Shown piece after piece: positions 13,440-14,897 of a stretch of 14,897 nucleotides of DNA. The position numbers and the translations under genes were made by a program. Origin of the DNA: Pseudothermotoga sp. Lineage in GTDB: Bacteria; Thermotogota; Thermotogae; Thermotogales; DSM-5069. The DNA lies in assembly GCA_003510135.1 (NCBI GenBank), contig DOKY01000040.1, positions 1-14,897 on the forward strand, given 5' to 3'. The notes under the pieces are model-generated. The model made no database searches and was not told the origin of the DNA. It saw only the letters and a list, made by a program, of their open reading frames with translations. Within the stretch, counting starts at the first letter, position 1. Each line of letters begins with the position of its first letter.

Positions 13440-14072
13440 GTGCGGGCTGAACTCTACAGGTTCAAGTACGAATCTCTCTGCAAAGCCGTCAAGCCCATAC
13501 TTGAGAAAAAAGGCTTTGAAGTGTACATTGCCGAGGATGAAAAACAGGTGCTTGAGTTGGTGGAGAAACTCGTTCCAGCCAGTTCGGTTGTAAGCTCAGG
13601 CGGCTCTCTGACACTTACAGAAACAGGTGTGCTGGATCTTCTAAGATCTGGCAAGTACGTCTTTTTGGACAGGTACAGAGCGTCCGACAGACGAGCAGTA
13701 GAACTCGAAGCTTTCAAAGCAGATTTTTATCTGTGCAGCGCCAACGCTATCACGATGAACGGTGAGATTGTATTCATGGATGGCTGGGGTAACAGAGTCG
13801 CAGCGGTGACCTGCGGTCCGAAGAACGTGATACTGATCGTTAGCGCGAACAAGATCGTCGATGATTTGAACGCTGCAAGAGAAAGGATCAGATACATCGC
13901 ACCCATGAACGCGAAGAGATTATCTCTGTCAACACCGTGCGTGGCGAGTGGCATATGCCAGGACTGTGACTCACCCCAGAGGATTTGCAGGCACTATCAC
14001 ATCATCAACGATTCGAGGAACCAGCCAGGCAGGATAAAGATCGTTTTAACGATCAAAGAGTTCGGACTGTGA
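13440..14072 (+). CDS. LUD-domain protein (LutC/YkgG-like, DUF162 family)
   Basis: The 210-residue protein starts at GTG 13440 behind AGGAGG. It has the LUD core motif SSGGSLTLTETGVLDLLR (about 52-69), then FLDRYR, and FYLCSANAIT-MNGEIVFMDGWGNRVAA, the middle of the domain. The tail has four cysteines, TPCVASGICQDCDSPQRICR (Cys167, 173, 176, 183), which look like a metal- or cluster-binding site and occur in some stand-alone LUD proteins. LutC is a subunit of an L-lactate oxidation complex with LutA and LutB, but neither partner is nearby, so lactate use should not be assumed. It is transcribed with the M20 peptidase, nine bases downstream. The domain assignment is firm, the reaction unknown. 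Confidence 0.82.
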   Translation: MRAELYRFKYESLCKAVKPILEKKGFEVYIAEDEKQVLELVEKLVPASSVVSSGGSLTLTETGVLDLLRSGKYVFLDRYRASDRRAVELEAFKADFYLCSANAITMNGEIVFMDGWGNRVAAVTCGPKNVILIVSANKIVDDLNAARERIRYIAPMNAKRLSLSTPCVASGICQDCDSPQRICRHYHIINDSRNQPGRIKIVLTIKEFGL

Positions 14073-14081
14073 GGGATTAAA

Positions 14082-14897
14082 ATGGATAAAAAGTGGCTTG
14101 AAATTTTCGAAAGACTCGTCAACACAGACACAGGCTTCGATCTCGACAGCTCAACCAAGCTTGAAAGGACTCAGTTTGTGGCAGCTTTTCTCAAAGACCT
14201 TGGTTTTCAGCTGCACGAAGAAAGGGCCGCACACGTCGCTTTGAAGGGCGAGGCACCGTATCTGACGCTCATAGGACACCTTGACACGGTGTTCAAGGAA
14301 GGTGAAGCGACTCGAAGACCGTTCAAGTTGGAAGACAACGTTGTTAAGGGTCCGGGCGTTGCCGACATGAAGGGCGGAGTTGTGGTGTTGCTCGCCGTGG
14401 TTGAGGAAGCAACCAGGAAAGGTTTGGACGGTCTGTGCGTTATCCTCAACGTTGATGAAGAACTGGGTTCAAAAGAGAGCAGAGAAACTTTTGAAAGGTA
14501 CGCAAAACAGAGTCTGTGTTGCCTTTCCTTTGAACCCGGTGGGGTTCATGGCGGGATAGTTGTTTCAAGGAAAGGCATCGCATCGCTCGACATTCAGGTG
14601 AAAGGCATAAAAGGACACGCGTCGAGACTTCAGGAAGGAGCCAACGCCGTTGTCGAAGCATCGCACAAAGTCTGCCAGATCTACGCGCTCAACGGCCAGA
14701 TAGGAAGCTTGAGCGTGAACCCAACGATCATCAGCGGTGGAGAGAAGTCGAACATAACACCCGACCTCTGTAAAGTCCACTGTGATGTGAGATTTTCGAA
14801 CGCAGAGGAACTGGAAGAATTCAAACGAAAACTTGAAGAGATAGTCCGCAGTAACCACATAGAACGCACCTCTTGCGAGTACAGTCTCAATGAGAGA
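14082..14897 (+). CDS. M20-family metallopeptidase/deacylase, 3' end beyond the window (partial)
   Basis: The frame starts at ATG 14082, with GAGGGAT overlapping the previous stop, and is open to the end of the window (272 codons). Zinc-site motifs of the M20/CPG2 type appear in order: GHLDTV (His66, Asp68), GPGVADMKGG (Asp95), NVDEELGS (catalytic Glu126 with Glu127), and FEPGG (Glu151). GIKGHASRLQEGANAV (175-190) begins the dimerisation domain. About 100 residues, including the last metal-binding His, are missing. Relatives are glutamate carboxypeptidase, acetylornithine deacetylase and aminoacylases, which hydrolyse N-acyl or peptide bonds. It is coupled to the LUD gene. Sequence does not settle the substrate; an N-acyl amino acid or small peptide is likely. 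Confidence 0.88.
   Translation, partial: MDKKWLEIFERLVNTDTGFDLDSSTKLERTQFVAAFLKDLGFQLHEERAAHVALKGEAPYLTLIGHLDTVFKEGEATRRPFKLEDNVVKGPGVADMKGGVVVLLAVVEEATRKGLDGLCVILNVDEELGSKESRETFERYAKQSLCCLSFEPGGVHGGIVVSRKGIASLDIQVKGIKGHASRLQEGANAVVEASHKVCQIYALNGQIGSLSVNPTIISGGEKSNITPDLCKVHCDVRFSNAEELEEFKRKLEEIVRSNHIERTSCEYSLNER

Overview
The window looks like a chromosomal segment of a thermophilic Thermotogota bacterium, probably Thermotoga or Pseudothermotoga-like. The reasons are the gene content, the charged thermophile-style proteins, very strong AGGAGG ribosome binding sites, frequent GTG/TTG starts, and tight gene packing with short leaders. This is inferred from sequence style, not from a database match. 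I saw no tRNA, rRNA or CRISPR array.

Layout. Positions 1-450 hold a possible C-terminal fragment of an upstream + strand gene and the decayed 3' end of an IS200/IS605-type tnpB gene with its hairpin. A + strand promoter (451-480) and a leader with a terminator-like hairpin (530-564) precede a 598-residue membrane-anchored alpha/beta hydrolase (582-2378). A bidirectional terminator (2391-2422) separates it from a long convergent block. Positions 13100 down to 2423 form one apparently continuous minus-strand operon of eleven genes with gaps of 46 bases or less. In transcription order they are: a YheO/DauR-type regulator, RidA, an unrecognised 145-residue protein, a fold-type I PLP enzyme, a Cys-rich FAD oxidoreductase, a multi-pass permease, a DapF-like epimerase/racemase, a 75-residue protein resembling the aminomutase dimerisation domain, a 592-residue cobalamin-binding aminomutase of the OraE/KamDE group, a P-loop NTPase, and a ClC chloride transporter. 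A divergent region (13101-13439) carries nested palindromes over the regulator promoter. On its other side are a LUD-domain protein and an M20 peptidase that runs off the window.

Reading. The operon looks like a dedicated uptake and degradation route for an amino acid, perhaps a D- or basic one such as ornithine, lysine or a relative. The permease would import it, the DapF-like enzyme change its stereochemistry, and the B12/PLP aminomutase move an amino group. The FAD and PLP enzymes would oxidise or deaminate products, and RidA would remove reactive imines. The NTPase is placed where a cofactor-loading or reactivating chaperone would be expected. I see none of the textbook partner genes of ornithine (ord, ortAB) or lysine (kdd, kce, kal) fermentation, so the pathway appears different from the characterised ones. 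The aminomutase has its B12 domain at the N-terminus, whereas in OraE it is C-terminal, and the small domain is a separate gene. This operon is the best candidate for an undescribed system in the window.
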